Numbered from the stretch's first letter, positions 9,131 to 20,282 are shown. The stretch: DNA of 64,000 nt from Allobosea lupini (GCF_900109525.1 NZ_FOAN01000016.1:1-64000); one strand, 5' to 3'. The notes: a model not told the origin generated them from the sequence alone. Numbers and translations: made by a program.

Positions 9131-9313
9131 GTTTCCTCGCCGGATCAGCGGAGAACGATTTTCTCTCTGCCCGAGCATTAGGCAGCACGATCGTTCGCCA
9201 CAAGCGCATCGGCGGCGGGCCGATGCGGCGCGGATGTGGGGGCGGCCTGCGTTCTTTTCGACCGCTTGCATCGTGGGCCGACAGCGGCATGCTCGGCCCG
9301 AGGCGGAGGAGCG

Positions 9314-10369
9314 ATGGCCAGGATCTCAATCTACGGCGCCGGCGCGATCGGCTGCTATCTCGGCGGGCGGCTCGCCGCCGGCGGCGCGAACGTCGCTTTC
9401 ATCGGCCGCCGGGGCGTTGGCGAGCAACTCCGGCAGCACGGCCTGACGCTGACGCATTATGACGGCCGCAAGTGGCACGTTCCGCCGGAGACGGTCGCCT
9501 TCTCGACCGAGCCGGATGCCGCCGCGGCGGCCGAGCTCATCCTGGTCACCGTGAAGTCGGGCTCGACCGCGCAGGCCGCAGCCGAGCTTGCCGCCATGGC
9601 TGCACCGAACGCCGTCGTGATCAGTTTCCAGAATGGTATCAGCAATGCGGATGTGCTGCGCTCTGCACTGCCCGGCCGCAGCGTGCTCGCCGGCATGGTG
9701 CCGTTCAATGTCATCAGGCGCGATCCCGGCGGCTTCCATCAGGCCTCGGAAGGCGAGCCCGAAGTCGAGGACGCAGCCGCACTCGCACCTTTCCTCGCCG
9801 ATTTCACCAGCGCCGGCTTCGCGCTGCGCCGGCATCGCGACATGCTGCCGGTGCAATGGGCCAAGCTGCTCCTCAACCTCAACAACGCCGTCAACGCGCT
9901 CTCCGCCCTTCCCTTGCATCAGGAACTGGCGCAGCGCGCCTATCGCCGCTGCCTGGCGCTGGCGCAGGCCGAAGCGCTCGCCTTGCTCAAGCAGGCAGGC
10001 ATACAGCCGGCGCGGCTGACACCACTGCCGGCGGCCTGGATCCCGGCGCTGCTACGCCTGCCCGATGCGCTCTTTGCCCGGCTCGCCCGCAAGATGCTGG
10101 CGATCGATCCGTCGGCGCGTTCGTCCATGGCGGACGATCTCGCCGCCGGGCGCAGGACAGAGGTCGACTGGATCAATGGCGAAGTGGTCAGGCTGGCGCA
10201 GCGGCTCGATGGGAGCGCGGCGGTGAACGAGCGCCTTACGGCTCTCGTCCACCAGGCCGAGCACTCGCCGCGGCGCTGGAGCGGCGACGCCTTGTTCGCG
10301 GAACTCGGCGACGCGAACTCCTCTCTCCGGGGGATCAGGCGGCGCGACGATCGTGCCGGCCCTCATTGA
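9314..10369 (+). CDS. 2-dehydropantoate 2-reductase family protein
   Basis: 351 residues. The N-terminus is the Rossmann signature GAGAIGCYLGGRLAAGG (residues about 8-24). Later come VTVKSGSTAQ, SFQNGISNADVL and a C-terminal helical domain with WAKLLLNLNNAVNAL, which includes the conserved lysine and asparagine. Family enzymes reduce ketopantoate with NADPH for pantothenate synthesis; paralogs with other 2-oxoacid substrates are common, so panE identity is not certain. CGGAGGAGCG precedes the ATG. The last 35 nt overlap the 3' end of the convergent DJ-1/PfpI gene. Confidence 0.85.
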   Translation: MARISIYGAGAIGCYLGGRLAAGGANVAFIGRRGVGEQLRQHGLTLTHYDGRKWHVPPETVAFSTEPDAAAAAELILVTVKSGSTAQAAAELAAMAAPNAVVISFQNGISNADVLRSALPGRSVLAGMVPFNVIRRDPGGFHQASEGEPEVEDAAALAPFLADFTSAGFALRRHRDMLPVQWAKLLLNLNNAVNALSALPLHQELAQRAYRRCLALAQAEALALLKQAGIQPARLTPLPAAWIPALLRLPDALFARLARKMLAIDPSARSSMADDLAAGRRTEVDWINGEVVRLAQRLDGSAAVNERLTALVHQAEHSPRRWSGDALFAELGDANSSLRGIRRRDDRAGPH

Positions 10370-10895
10370 CCTCCTCGATGATCTTGGCGACGAAAGCCGG
10401 CAGGTCGCCGGGATTGCGCGAGGTGACGACACCCTTGTCGGTGACGACCTCGCTGTCCTCCCATTGCGCCCCGGCGTTGACCAGGTCCTGCTTGATCGTC
10501 TTGTACGAGGTCAGCCGCCGCCCCTTGGCGATGCCGCTGTCGACCAGCAGCCAGGGCGCGTGACAGACGGCCGCGACGACCTTGCCTTGCGCGAAGAAGT
10601 CCTTGATCAGCGCGATCGCCTTGTCGTTGCCGCGCAGTGTATCGGGGTTCATCTGGCCGCCGGGCAGCACGATCGCGTCGTAGGCGTCGGCCCGTGTCTC
10701 ATCGAGGCTCTTGTCGACCTTGACCGCCTTTCCCCAATCCTTCTTGTCCCAGCCCTTGATCTCGCCGCTCTCAGGCGATGCGACATGCACGGTGGCGCCG
10801 GCTTCCTTGAGCTTTGCGAGCGGTACCTCGAGCTCGGACTGCTCAAAGCCGTGCGTGGCGAGGATGAGGATCGATTTTCCGTTCAGCGAGGCCAT
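10335..10895 (-). CDS. DJ-1/PfpI-family type 1 glutamine amidotransferase-like protein
   Basis: 186 residues. The nucleophile elbow is AAVCHAPW with Cys111-His112, and the acid is in HGFEQSELEVP near residue 18. PGGQMNPDTLR and the KTIKQDLVNAGA region fit the PfpI/YhbO stress-protein branch, whose members have been described as proteases, chaperones or deglycases. Cytosolic. The ATG at 10895 is preceded by GGGAGAAGG. The C-terminus ends in EVNEGRHDRRAA, coded within the overlap with the convergent reductase gene. Confidence 0.9.
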   Translation of the reverse strand: MASLNGKSILILATHGFEQSELEVPLAKLKEAGATVHVASPESGEIKGWDKKDWGKAVKVDKSLDETRADAYDAIVLPGGQMNPDTLRGNDKAIALIKDFFAQGKVVAAVCHAPWLLVDSGIAKGRRLTSYKTIKQDLVNAGAQWEDSEVVTDKGVVTSRNPGDLPAFVAKIIEEVNEGRHDRRAA

Positions 10896-11023
10896 GGCCT
10901 TCTCCCTGGTTGCTGCTTCAATCAAGGCAACCTTCGGGAGGGCGATCCGTTTCCGCGTCGGAACGACGCGGTGGGGGCGACAACGGCCCAGAGACATGCC
11001 GCGATCTGGAGGAGTGCTCCAGC

Positions 11024-12238
11024 TCAGCTCTTGCGGCCGGTCAGGTCGGCATATTGCTCGGCCGGCAGCGGGCGGCCGAGCATATAGCCCTGCATGTAGT
11101 TGCAGCCTTCGTCGATCAGGAAGTCGAGTTGCTCGCGCGTCTCGACACCCTCGGCCACCACCTCGATGTCGAGCGCATGGCCAAGCGCGATGACCGCGCG
11201 CGTGATCGCCGCGGCCTCCGAGGCGACGCCGAGATTGGCAACGAAGCTGCGGTCGATCTTCAGCGTCGAGAGCGGGAACATGTGCAGATAGGAGAGCGAG
11301 GAATAGCCCGTGCCGAAATCGTCGAGCGCGATGCGCACGCCGAGCGCCTTGATCCGGTGCAGCACCAGCATGGTGCGGTCGAAATCGGTGATCATCACCC
11401 CTTCGGTGATCTCGAGCTCGAGCCGCTCCGGCTCCAGCCCGGTCTCGACCAACACCTCATCGATCAGCGTCGGGAGGTCACCATGGCGGAACTGCAGGGG
11501 CGAGACGTTGACGGCGATGCGCAGCGGCCTTGCCCAGCTTGCCGCCTCGGCGCAGGCCTGGAGCAGCAGCTCGCGCGCCAGAGGCAGGATCAGCCCGCTC
11601 TCCTCCGCCGCCGGGATGAACTCGGATGGCGGAATCACGCCACGCTCGGGGTGGACCCAGCGCGCCAGCGCCTCGAAGCCCGACAGATTGCCGGCGGCCG
11701 AGAAGACCGGCTGATAGTGCAGATGCAGCTGCTTCTGCGCGATCGCGGCTGCAAGGTCGTCGGCAAGGTGATGAGCGGCCGCCGCCGCATCGCTCCCGGT
11801 TTGCGGGCCGCTGCTGACGTCGACCATCACGTTGACTGCGCCGGTGAGCTTGCCTTGCGCATCGTAGAGCGGCGTCGGCAGCGGCATGAAGCGCACGCGG
11901 CTGCCATCGGGCCGCTCGGCCAGCGCCTCGATGCCGCGGACCGCGCGCTTCTCGCGCAGCGCCACGGCCAGCGGGCAATCCTCATGCGCCAGAGGCGAAC
12001 CGTCGACCTGAAAAAGACGATGGGCGATGCACCAGCGATCCTGCCCGATCTCAGGTTGCCGCCCGACGAGCCGGGCAGCCGCCTGATTGAAATAGGTCAC
12101 GTTCCCGTCGGCATCCGTCGCGTAGAGCGCGAGCGGCAATTGCGCCACGACCTCCCGGAACCAGCTGTCGTCGGCCGCGTCGGCCTGCGCACCCGGAGGC
12201 TCGTCCGGCTTCTGACCGCCGGGGGGATTGGGAGGCAT
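11024..12238 (-). CDS. PAS-EAL cyclic-di-GMP phosphodiesterase
   Basis: 404 residues. A PAS domain (about 25-145) holds LPLALYATDADGNVTYFNQA. The EAL domain (about 165-395) keeps the catalytic signatures: FEALARW, NVSPLQFR, ELEITEG, ALDDFGTGYSSLSYL, LKIDRSFV and VAEGVET. These metal and general-base residues indicate an active phosphodiesterase that linearises c-di-GMP to pGpG. No membrane segment is predicted, so sensing is cytosolic. It stands alone. The N-terminus is proline-rich (MPPNPPGG) and the ribosome binding site is not obvious. Confidence 0.93.
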   Translation of the reverse strand: MPPNPPGGQKPDEPPGAQADAADDSWFREVVAQLPLALYATDADGNVTYFNQAAARLVGRQPEIGQDRWCIAHRLFQVDGSPLAHEDCPLAVALREKRAVRGIEALAERPDGSRVRFMPLPTPLYDAQGKLTGAVNVMVDVSSGPQTGSDAAAAAHHLADDLAAAIAQKQLHLHYQPVFSAAGNLSGFEALARWVHPERGVIPPSEFIPAAEESGLILPLARELLLQACAEAASWARPLRIAVNVSPLQFRHGDLPTLIDEVLVETGLEPERLELEITEGVMITDFDRTMLVLHRIKALGVRIALDDFGTGYSSLSYLHMFPLSTLKIDRSFVANLGVASEAAAITRAVIALGHALDIEVVAEGVETREQLDFLIDEGCNYMQGYMLGRPLPAEQYADLTGRKS

Positions 12239-12508
12239 GCTGGTGATCTCGACGCGAACAACGTGGTGGCATCAAAGCCGGAAAAACCGAATAAAGTTTT
12301 AAATGGCGAAGGCGAATCCAATGCCGCTGCGCAATAGCCACTCCCGCCGGCGTCGGAAAGCAGCGGAAATCTTCGTATAAATTGACTCAAATTTGCGCAA
12401 TGCCCCAAGGACAACACAATGGATGCGCAGTTTTAAAATTTTAAACCGATACTGATCCAATGAATTGTGAAACACTTTCGATAACTAAAACAGGGATTAC
12501 GTGAAATC
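12239..12508. other. AT-rich intergenic region upstream of the EAL gene
   Basis: About 270 nt, markedly more AT-rich than its surroundings. It contains a perfect 14-bp palindrome TTTAAAATTTTAAA at 12432-12445 and other A/T runs (AATAAAGTTTTAAA). It should hold the EAL gene promoter. No open frame here looks real. Confidence 0.4.
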
Positions 12509-12796
12509 CTATTTGAACAGGCGTTCGCCCTGTTCGTCGATCAGCTGCCGGGCCTTGACGATCGCGAAATCGGCCGCCTCATCGGCGCCCGGGAAGCGGT
12601 CAGCCCGGATGAAGCGATGGCTCTTCACCTCGCCGTCGATCTCCTTCTCGATCAACCCGGACAATTGCTGCTGCCCCCCCTCCGGGAACGGCGTGGCGTG
12701 GATGGTGAAGCCCTTGTACTCGATGGTCTTCAGCGGCCCGGCAGGCGTAGCCGGCTTGGCATCCTTGCGGCCGAACAGGGATTTGAGAAAGGACAT
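12509..12796 (-). CDS. HlyU-family protein
   Basis: 95 residues. It begins MSFLKSLFGRK, followed by EYKGFTIHATPFPEGGQ and KSHRFIRADRFPGADEAADF, the hallmarks of the short HlyU family. In Vibrio, HlyU is an activator of virulence genes; in alphaproteobacteria the role is not established and the protein is often a lone gene. GGAG lies before the ATG at 12796. It is divergent from the membrane protein-tetR pair, so their promoters share a 120-nt region. Confidence 0.85.
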   Translation of the reverse strand: MSFLKSLFGRKDAKPATPAGPLKTIEYKGFTIHATPFPEGGQQQLSGLIEKEIDGEVKSHRFIRADRFPGADEAADFAIVKARQLIDEQGERLFK

Positions 12797-12875
12797 GACG
12801 CGCTCCGTGTGACCGGCGCTGTATAGCGCAGATGCGGCCTGATTGGCCAAGCTCGCCTTGTGGGCTTGTCTTCTC

Positions 12876-12910
12876 CCATAATAATACCATACGGTATTGT
12901 ATTATTATGG
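12876..12910. promoter_or_regulatory. 12-bp inverted repeat, candidate TetR operator
   Basis: CCATAATAATAC and GTATTATTATGG are perfect inverted repeats around an 11-nt spacer that itself sits on a smaller palindrome (AATACC-ATAC-GGTATT). The element ends 8 bp before the ATG of the membrane protein gene whose downstream neighbour is a TetR regulator, and it contains the GGAG ribosome binding site edge. Autoregulation by that TetR protein is the natural reading. Confidence 0.6.
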
Positions 12911-12918
12911 AGACTGAC

Positions 12919-13290
12919 ATGAATTTCTGGCTCGCCCTTGCCGCCGCGCTTGCGGCCATCACCACCCTGGTTCACGCCATTCTCGGCGGCCGGGAGATCG
13001 CAGCGCCGCTGCTGGCTGCCGAGCGGCTGCATGCGGTGCCGAAATTCACCTTGTACTACTGCTGGCATCTGGTGACGATCGTGCTCGCCGCACTCGCCCT
13101 GGCCTTCGGCCTCGTCGCGACCGGCCAGGGCAGCCGCGACCTCGCGCTCTTCGCCACCGCCGGCGCTGCGCTGTTCTGCCTCTGGGGCCTCGGTATGGTC
13201 GGGCTGTTCCGCCTGCGCATTGTGCATTTCCCGCAATGGGCACTGTTCGCGGCGATCACGGCGAGCGGCGCGATCGGCTTGTGGCAGTGA
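12919..13290 (+). CDS. Small four-helix membrane protein, function unknown
   Basis: 123 residues with four hydrophobic segments (about 2-22, 44-66, 74-92, 101-121). Polar residues are scarce; VHAILGGREIAAPLL and FTLYYCWHLVTIVL are the most distinctive stretches, with histidines at helix ends. The ATG at 12919 has GGAG seven bases upstream; a second ATG at 12907 lies within the operator. The tetR gene overlaps its stop codon, so the two form an operon, and the protein is the likely target of the regulator. No family was recognised with confidence. Confidence 0.8.
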   Translation: MNFWLALAAALAAITTLVHAILGGREIAAPLLAAERLHAVPKFTLYYCWHLVTIVLAALALAFGLVATGQGSRDLALFATAGAALFCLWGLGMVGLFRLRIVHFPQWALFAAITASGAIGLWQ

Positions 13291-13850
13291 CTGGTCTTCC
13301 CCCGCGCCGCTTCCGCCTGGGCGACTGGCTCGCGCTCGGGCTCACTGCCCTCGCCGAACAAGGGCCTTCCGGGCTGACCATCGAGGCGCTCTGCCGCCGG
13401 GCCGGCAAGACCAAGGGCTCGTTCTACGCTCATTTTCCGGCAATCGAAGCCTACCTCGCCGCCCTCGCCGGGCATTGGCGCGAGACCCATACCCTTCGCC
13501 TGATGCAGGAGGTCGACACGGGCGGGCCGGCGCAGGAGCGGCTGATCGCGCTCGACCGCATGGCGCTCGCCCTCGACGTGCGCGTCGAGCAGGGCATGCG
13601 CCGACTCGCCCAGCTCGATCCCGGCGTTGCCGCGACCTGTGCCGAGGTCGATCGCGAGCGTATCGCCTATCTGGAGACTCTTCATGGCGAGAGCGGGCGC
13701 TTAGCGCCGGAAGAGGCTCTCGCGCTCGCCCGCATCGAATATGCCGCCTATATCGGCTTCCAGCAGCTCGACCTCGGCCTTTCGCCGCAGGAGCTGCATG
13801 ACTGCTACGGCATCCTGATGCGGCTTTTGCACCGCCCCGCCAGCGGCTGA
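13281..13850 (+). CDS. TetR-family transcriptional regulator
   Basis: 189 residues from a GTG start that overlaps the preceding stop by 10 nt. The helix-turn-helix is typical of TetR: GLTALAEQGPSGLTIEALCRRAGKTKGS is split across residues about 18-47, followed by FYAHFPAIEAYLAAL. The C-terminal ligand-binding half is variable, so the inducer is unknown. It probably represses its own operon through the inverted repeat upstream of the membrane protein gene. A longer frame from 13236 reads through the membrane-protein 3' end and was rejected as start. Confidence 0.88.
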   Translation: MAVTGLPPRRFRLGDWLALGLTALAEQGPSGLTIEALCRRAGKTKGSFYAHFPAIEAYLAALAGHWRETHTLRLMQEVDTGGPAQERLIALDRMALALDVRVEQGMRRLAQLDPGVAATCAEVDRERIAYLETLHGESGRLAPEEALALARIEYAAYIGFQQLDLGLSPQELHDCYGILMRLLHRPASG

Positions 13851-13854
13851 CGGC

Positions 13855-14280
13855 TCAGGCGAGATGCAGCACGACCGCGCGCCGGTGCGGGCTGGTCCGG
13901 TGCTCGAACAGGTAGATGCCTTGCCAGGTGCCGAGCACGAGCCGGCCACTGCTGACCGGGATCGACAGCGAAACCGGCAGCACCGCCGCCTTGATATGAG
14001 CCGGCATGTCGTCCGGCCCCTCCGCGCGATGGGTAAGATAGGCCATGGCCGCATCGTCCGCCGGTGGCACGAGCCGGGCGAAGAAGGCGGACAAATCACG
14101 CTGCACATCCGGATCGGCATTCTCCTGGATCAGGAGCGAGCAGGAGGTATGGCGCACGAACAGCGTCAGCAGGCCGACATCGACCGCCGCCTCGCGTACG
14201 AAGCGGGCGACCGCGTCGGTGAACTCGTAGAGCCCCGCCCCGCGTGTCTCGATCGCGAGACGGGTCTGCTTGCCAGACAT
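13855..14280 (-). CDS. YjbQ-family protein (UPF0047, secondary thiamine-phosphate synthase-like)
   Basis: 141 residues, the family's usual length. Signature stretches are VGLLTLFVRHTSCSLLIQE, ENADPDV, YLTHRAEGPDDMPAHIK and GTWQGIYLFEHR, with conserved histidines likely to bind metal. Some family members show weak thiamine phosphate synthase activity, but the physiological role is open. The ATG shares one base with the LysE-type gene's stop (TGATG), so the two are translationally coupled. Confidence 0.92.
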   Translation of the reverse strand: MSGKQTRLAIETRGAGLYEFTDAVARFVREAAVDVGLLTLFVRHTSCSLLIQENADPDVQRDLSAFFARLVPPADDAAMAYLTHRAEGPDDMPAHIKAAVLPVSLSIPVSSGRLVLGTWQGIYLFEHRTSPHRRAVVLHLA

Positions 14281-14891
14281 CACCGCTCGGTCAGCGCGAG
14301 CTTGGCGCCGAGCGCGACGAAGGCCGCCGCGAAGGTGCGCCGCAGCCAGGCCATCACCGCCGGCCGGCTCACCACCTTGTCGCGCATCGCCGCCGCGAAC
14401 AGGCCGTAGAGCGCGAAGACGACGAAGGTCATCGCCATGAACACGCCCGAGAGCTCGAGCATGCGCGCCATCGGGCTGGCCTCGTTCGCGGCGATGAACT
14501 GCGGCAGGAAGGCGACGAAGAAGATCGAGAGCTTCGGATTGAGCACGTTGAGCGCAAGGCCGTCGACCAGCACGCGCCAGGCCGAGCGCTCGTCGGCCGC
14601 AGCCTCGACGCTGAGGGCGCCCTGCTCCTTCAGCGTCTGCCAGGCCATCCAGAGCAGATAGGCGACGCCGGCATATTTGACGATCGAGAAGGCGAGCGCG
14701 CTGGCATGCAGCAGTGCCGCAAGACCCATCATCGCGGCGATCAGGTGCGGCACGATGCCGAGCGTGCATGCGAAGGAGGCGAGCAGGCTGGCCTTGGCCC
14801 CGCGCGTCAGCCCGGCGGCGATGGTGTAGATCGCGCCCGTCCCGGGCGAAGCGACGATGATCAGCGAGGTCAGCAGGAATTCGAGGGACAT
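14280..14891 (-). CDS. LysE-family translocator (amino-acid exporter-like)
   Basis: 203 residues with six hydrophobic segments. The N-terminal SLIIVASPGTGAIYTIAAG is the RhtB/LysE signature, and LNVLNPKLSIFFVAFLPQF is the second conserved motif (Asn-Pro-Lys). Family members export amino acids or homoserine lactones; the substrate is not predictable. The ATG at 14891 has GGAG six bases upstream, preferred over the GTG at 14903. It leads a two-gene unit with the YjbQ-type gene. Confidence 0.92.
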   Translation of the reverse strand: MSLEFLLTSLIIVASPGTGAIYTIAAGLTRGAKASLLASFACTLGIVPHLIAAMMGLAALLHASALAFSIVKYAGVAYLLWMAWQTLKEQGALSVEAAADERSAWRVLVDGLALNVLNPKLSIFFVAFLPQFIAANEASPMARMLELSGVFMAMTFVVFALYGLFAAAMRDKVVSRPAVMAWLRRTFAAAFVALGAKLALTER

Positions 14892-14954
14892 GCGTTGCTC
14901 CACTTCCTGCGACGAGGTCGGTGGCGCATCGATATCCCGGTCGCGGGCGCCTTG

Positions 14955-15230
14955 CTAGCCCAGCCCCTCGAAGATGCCGCCGATGACGCTGACCACCGCC
15001 TCACCGGTAGCAACCACAGCGGCCCCGGCGCCCTCGACGACGGTCCCGACCACCTCGACCGCGACGCCGACCGCATCGATGGTGACGTTGCTGGCGACAT
15101 CGAGCACGCCGCTGACGACGTCCCCGGCCGTCGAGCCTTCCTCTTCCTGCTTCTTCGCCTGGGGCGGAAGATTTGCCTGCAGCGCCGCCTTGGCGGCCTC
15201 GATCTCGTCGGCGCTCGGAATTCCGGTCAT
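14955..15230 (-). CDS. Small hypothetical protein with Val/Gly/Ala-rich C-terminus
   Basis: 91 residues. The N-terminal 35 are helical and charged (ADEIEAAKAALQANLPPQ, KKQEEEG). The rest is a low-complexity run of Val, Gly and Ala with acidic residues about every five to ten positions, resembling an amphipathic or weakly membrane-interacting segment. GGAGGAG seven bases before the ATG is a strong ribosome binding site, which argues that it is translated. No family recognised. Confidence 0.65.
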   Translation of the reverse strand: MTGIPSADEIEAAKAALQANLPPQAKKQEEEGSTAGDVVSGVLDVASNVTIDAVGVAVEVVGTVVEGAGAAVVATGEAVVSVIGGIFEGLG

Positions 15231-15470
15231 CTGCGCTCCTCCAGGGGAAGCCCCGCAAGGTCACCTCGATTGTCGAGGCGACCTTAGCAGAACTGTGGCG
15301 GACTGGACCGATTCTGCTTGCCCCCTGTGCCTGTCGATCGTAAAGGCAGCGCCGCGTCCCCAGGGACAGCCGTAAGCGTCTCACGTCAGGCAACGCATCC
15401 ACGAAGGCTCAGCGCCGCCGGGATGCAACAAGGCCATGACGGCGCGGCCTGTCCTTGCAGGATGTCTCCC

Positions 15471-15716
15471 ATGAACTCCGTCCGCAAATTGCCGGCGCGC
15501 TATGGTGCGTTCGTCACCCCCTTGATCCTGTCCGGCCTGATGACCCTGATCGTCTCAGGGATTTCGACCCTGCGCGTGCTCGGCCCGACGCCGGCCTTCC
15601 GGCAGGGCTGGCCCGGCGCCTGGGGCCTGTCCTGGCTGATCGCCTTCCCGGTGCTGCTGCTGGCGCTGCCTGTGGCGCGCCGGCTCACGGCGATGCTGGT
15701 CGCGCCGGCGGGGTGA
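15471..15716 (+). CDS. DUF2798-family small membrane protein
   Basis: 81 residues with two transmembrane helices. LPARYGAFVTPLILSGLMT and a second segment WLIAFPVLLLALPVARRLT match the DUF2798 layout: a short basic N-terminus, helix, loop with Gly-Trp-Pro, helix, Arg-Arg-Leu end. The function is unknown. The start at 15471 has AGGATG eight bases upstream. It converges with the aminotransferase gene. Confidence 0.8.
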   Translation: MNSVRKLPARYGAFVTPLILSGLMTLIVSGISTLRVLGPTPAFRQGWPGAWGLSWLIAFPVLLLALPVARRLTAMLVAPAG

Positions 15717-15731
15717 GCCCGGGCGACGCGC

Positions 15732-16919
15732 TCAACACGTCCGCGCGATGTCGTGGACCGCGGCGAGCAGGCGCTCGATGTCCTGCTCGCTCGTGAGATA
15801 GCTGACGGAGGCACGCACGATGCCGGCGAGCCCGCGTGCCTCCATGTCGAACGGTGTATAGGCGGGCCCGTTCGCTCCCACCGAAATCCCGGCACTCGCA
15901 AGCCGGTTCTTGACCGCGTTGACGTCGAGATCGCCGACGGTGAAGGACACCAGCCCGGACCGTTGCTGCCCGAGATCATGGATCGTGACGCCGTCGATGG
16001 TCGCAAGCTCGGCCCGCAACCGCCTGGCCGTCAGGTCGATCTGGTCCCGGATCGCAGGCACGCCGAGCGCCAGCGCCTCATGCAGCGCGACGCCGAGTCC
16101 CAGCAGCAGCGCGACCGCGTGCTCGCTCGTCTCGAAGATCCGCGCATCGCCGCGCGGCACTGGCCCTTGCGCCGTCCAAGGCGCGGACAGGACATCCGAG
16201 AACACCGGGTCGAGCCGCTGCCGGAGTGAAGCCCGGGCGTAGAGGATCGCGGTTCCGCGCGGGCCGCGCAAATGCTTGCGTCCGGCACCCTTGAGCACGT
16301 CGCAGCCGATCGCCTCGACATCGACGGGAATCTGCCCGAGCGCCTGCCCGGCATCGACGAAATAGGGGATGCCGGCCGCACGCGTCACCCGGCCGACTGC
16401 CGCGGCGTCGTTGATCAGGCCGCCATTGGCCGGCAGCCAGGTCAGGGCGACGAGACGGACGCGCTCGTCGATCATGCCTGCGAGCGCCTCCGGATCGACC
16501 GAGCCGTCCTCGCGGCAGGGGATCATCTCGATCCGCGCTCCAGAGCGCGCTGCCGCGCGCTGCATCGTCGCGAGATTGCCGCCCCATTCCTGGCGCCCGA
16601 CCAGAATGCGGTCGCCAGCGCGCAGCGGCGGCAGGGCGGCGAAGGCGAGCCCCCAGCCGGCGGAGCCGCTTGGGGTGAAGGCGATCTCCGCGGGCGTGGC
16701 GTTGAGAAGGCGGGCGGCATCCGCCCGTGCCTGATCCAGCCGGCCCTGGACCGCGACACTGGCCTCATGCGGGCCGTAAAGCGCCTCGCGTTGGAGCTGC
16801 TCGGTCACCGCAGCGAGCGTGCCGGCGGACATCAGCGAAGCGCCGGCGTGATTGAAGTGGATGCTGGTCGCGCAGCCCGGCGTTTCGGCGCGGAGCGCTT
16901 TGATATCGAGGCGGCTCAT
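15732..16919 (-). CDS. Class V PLP-dependent aminotransferase-fold enzyme
   Basis: 395 residues. It begins with substrate-loop sequence FNHAGASLMS. The core holds AFTPSGSAGWGLAF, LTWLPANGGLIND and the aspartate of YFVDAGQALGQIPVD. The Schiff-base lysine is in GAGRKHLRGPRG near residue 214. The family includes cysteine desulfurases, isopenicillin N epimerases and EgtE-type C-S lyases; there are no ergothioneine or Isc/Suf neighbours, so the substrate is not assigned. A divergent LysR gene 208 nt away may regulate it. Confidence 0.88.
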   Translation of the reverse strand: MSRLDIKALRAETPGCATSIHFNHAGASLMSAGTLAAVTEQLQREALYGPHEASVAVQGRLDQARADAARLLNATPAEIAFTPSGSAGWGLAFAALPPLRAGDRILVGRQEWGGNLATMQRAAARSGARIEMIPCREDGSVDPEALAGMIDERVRLVALTWLPANGGLINDAAAVGRVTRAAGIPYFVDAGQALGQIPVDVEAIGCDVLKGAGRKHLRGPRGTAILYARASLRQRLDPVFSDVLSAPWTAQGPVPRGDARIFETSEHAVALLLGLGVALHEALALGVPAIRDQIDLTARRLRAELATIDGVTIHDLGQQRSGLVSFTVGDLDVNAVKNRLASAGISVGANGPAYTPFDMEARGLAGIVRASVSYLTSEQDIERLLAAVHDIARTC

Positions 16920-17127
16920 TGCCGAACCTGCACAAGGCGGGCTGCGTCCGTAGCCCGGGCGAGCATCAGCGAGGGGTCAGTCATCATCATCGTCGAAATC
17001 CCTTCGATCCCGACGATGGCAGCGCCGTCCGCGGCTGACCAATTCGAAACGTCCGGCGCTGCGATCGATCTGGCTCATGGGTGGAACCCGGCCTATAGCT
17101 CGATATCGATGATCGGGACTCCATCGC

Positions 17128-18057
17128 ATGCGCTCCTCGCCCGTCCTGCCACCGCTGCATGCACTGCGCGCGTTCGAAGCCGTCGGCCGCCTCCTCAGCT
17201 TCCGTCGCGCTGGCGAGGAATTGCTGATCACGCAGAGCGCCGTCAGCCATCATGTCCGGACGCTGGAAGAGGCGCTGGGAACCATGCTGTTCGAGCGCAA
17301 GGGGCGCAGCATCGCCTTGACCGCGGCAGGCGCACGCTATCTCGACAGTATCTCGCAGGCCTTCGCTCTCGTCGCCGACGGAACCCGCGAAATCCGCTCT
17401 TACGCTACGCACCAGGTCCTGACGGTGAGCCTGCTGCCATCCTTCGCTGCCAACTGGCTGGTGTCGCGTCTCGCCGGTTTCCGGGCCGCCTATCCGCAGA
17501 TCGAACTCGTCCTCGACCCGACGCTGAACCAGGCCAACCTCGCCGCCGGGGAGGCGGATATCGCGATTCGGTACGGCGTCGGCGAATGGCCGGGCCTGCG
17601 CTGCGAGCTGCTTGCTGCCGAACGCCTGCTTCCGGTCCTGAGCCCGGAGCTGGCGGCACGTCAGCCACTGGCGAAACCTGACGACATCCTCTCGCACACC
17701 CTGCTGACCAGCCATCGTCCCACCGAATGGGAGGCCTGGTCGCGGCATACCGCCCTCGACCTGACCTCAGCCAGCCGGCTGCAGTTGACGGACTACAACA
17801 TCGTCCTGCAGGCCGCGCTCAATGGTCAGGGTGTCGCCATAGGCCGCAGCCTTCTCGTCGCGGATCATCTCCGCCGTGGCGCATTGCTCGCGCCATTGTC
17901 GGATTTCGCGACCGCGCCGGGGCTTGGCTACTGGGCGGTCCTGCCGGGCAGCGGCGCAGGCAAGCCGGCCGCGGCGATGTTCGTGACCTGGCTCAGGCGC
18001 GAAATCGCCGAGGCCGGATCCGCGGGAATGGCCCGCCAAAATGAAACGGGGCGCTGA
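17128..18057 (+). CDS. LysR-family transcriptional regulator (GcvA-like)
   Basis: 309 residues. The winged helix-turn-helix (about 8-67) contains [40 protein letters not shown] and [15 protein letters not shown], the GcvA/AmpR branch pattern. The effector domain (about 95-300) ends with a typical LysR C-terminus. It is divergent from the class V aminotransferase gene, its most likely target. The intergenic region contains CTCGATATCGATGATCG, centred on a CGATATCG palindrome. The last codons overlap a terminator hairpin shared with rpoD. Confidence 0.92.
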   Translation: MRSSPVLPPLHALRAFEAVGRLLSFRRAGEELLITQSAVSHHVRTLEEALGTMLFERKGRSIALTAAGARYLDSISQAFALVADGTREIRSYATHQVLTVSLLPSFAANWLVSRLAGFRAAYPQIELVLDPTLNQANLAAGEADIAIRYGVGEWPGLRCELLAAERLLPVLSPELAARQPLAKPDDILSHTLLTSHRPTEWEAWSRHTALDLTSASRLQLTDYNIVLQAALNGQGVAIGRSLLVADHLRRGALLAPLSDFATAPGLGYWAVLPGSGAGKPAAAMFVTWLRREIAEAGSAGMARQNETGR

Positions 18058-18068
18058 AGCGCCCCGTT
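18045..18068. terminator. Bidirectional hairpin terminator between lysR and rpoD
   Basis: AACGGGGCGC and GCGCCCCGTT form a perfect 10-bp stem with loop TGAA, overlapping the LysR stop. On the minus strand the hairpin is followed by TCATTTTGG, a T-rich tail, so it best terminates rpoD; it can also serve the convergent LysR gene. Confidence 0.75.
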
Positions 18069-18079
18069 CGAACTTCGCG

Positions 18080-20092
<2,013 letters not shown>

Positions 20093-20282
20093 CAATCAGC
20101 GCTCCACCATCTTGCGCGCCGGTGCTCTGGCCCCGACGCATAAAAGGGCGCCGCGGCAGACGTCACTGCCGCGCACCCACCCAACTCATCCGCCATAGAT
20201 AGCACCGACCATCGTTGATGAATCGTGCACCATCCTCAAAGCCGTCCTCGATTCTGCCGACGAAAGCAACGGGCCGGCCTGG

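Noticed and set aside
13855-14769. A 304-residue version of the YjbQ-type protein
   Set aside because: The extra N-terminal part is an out-of-frame reading of the LysE-type gene; the ATG at 14280 gives the family's standard length.
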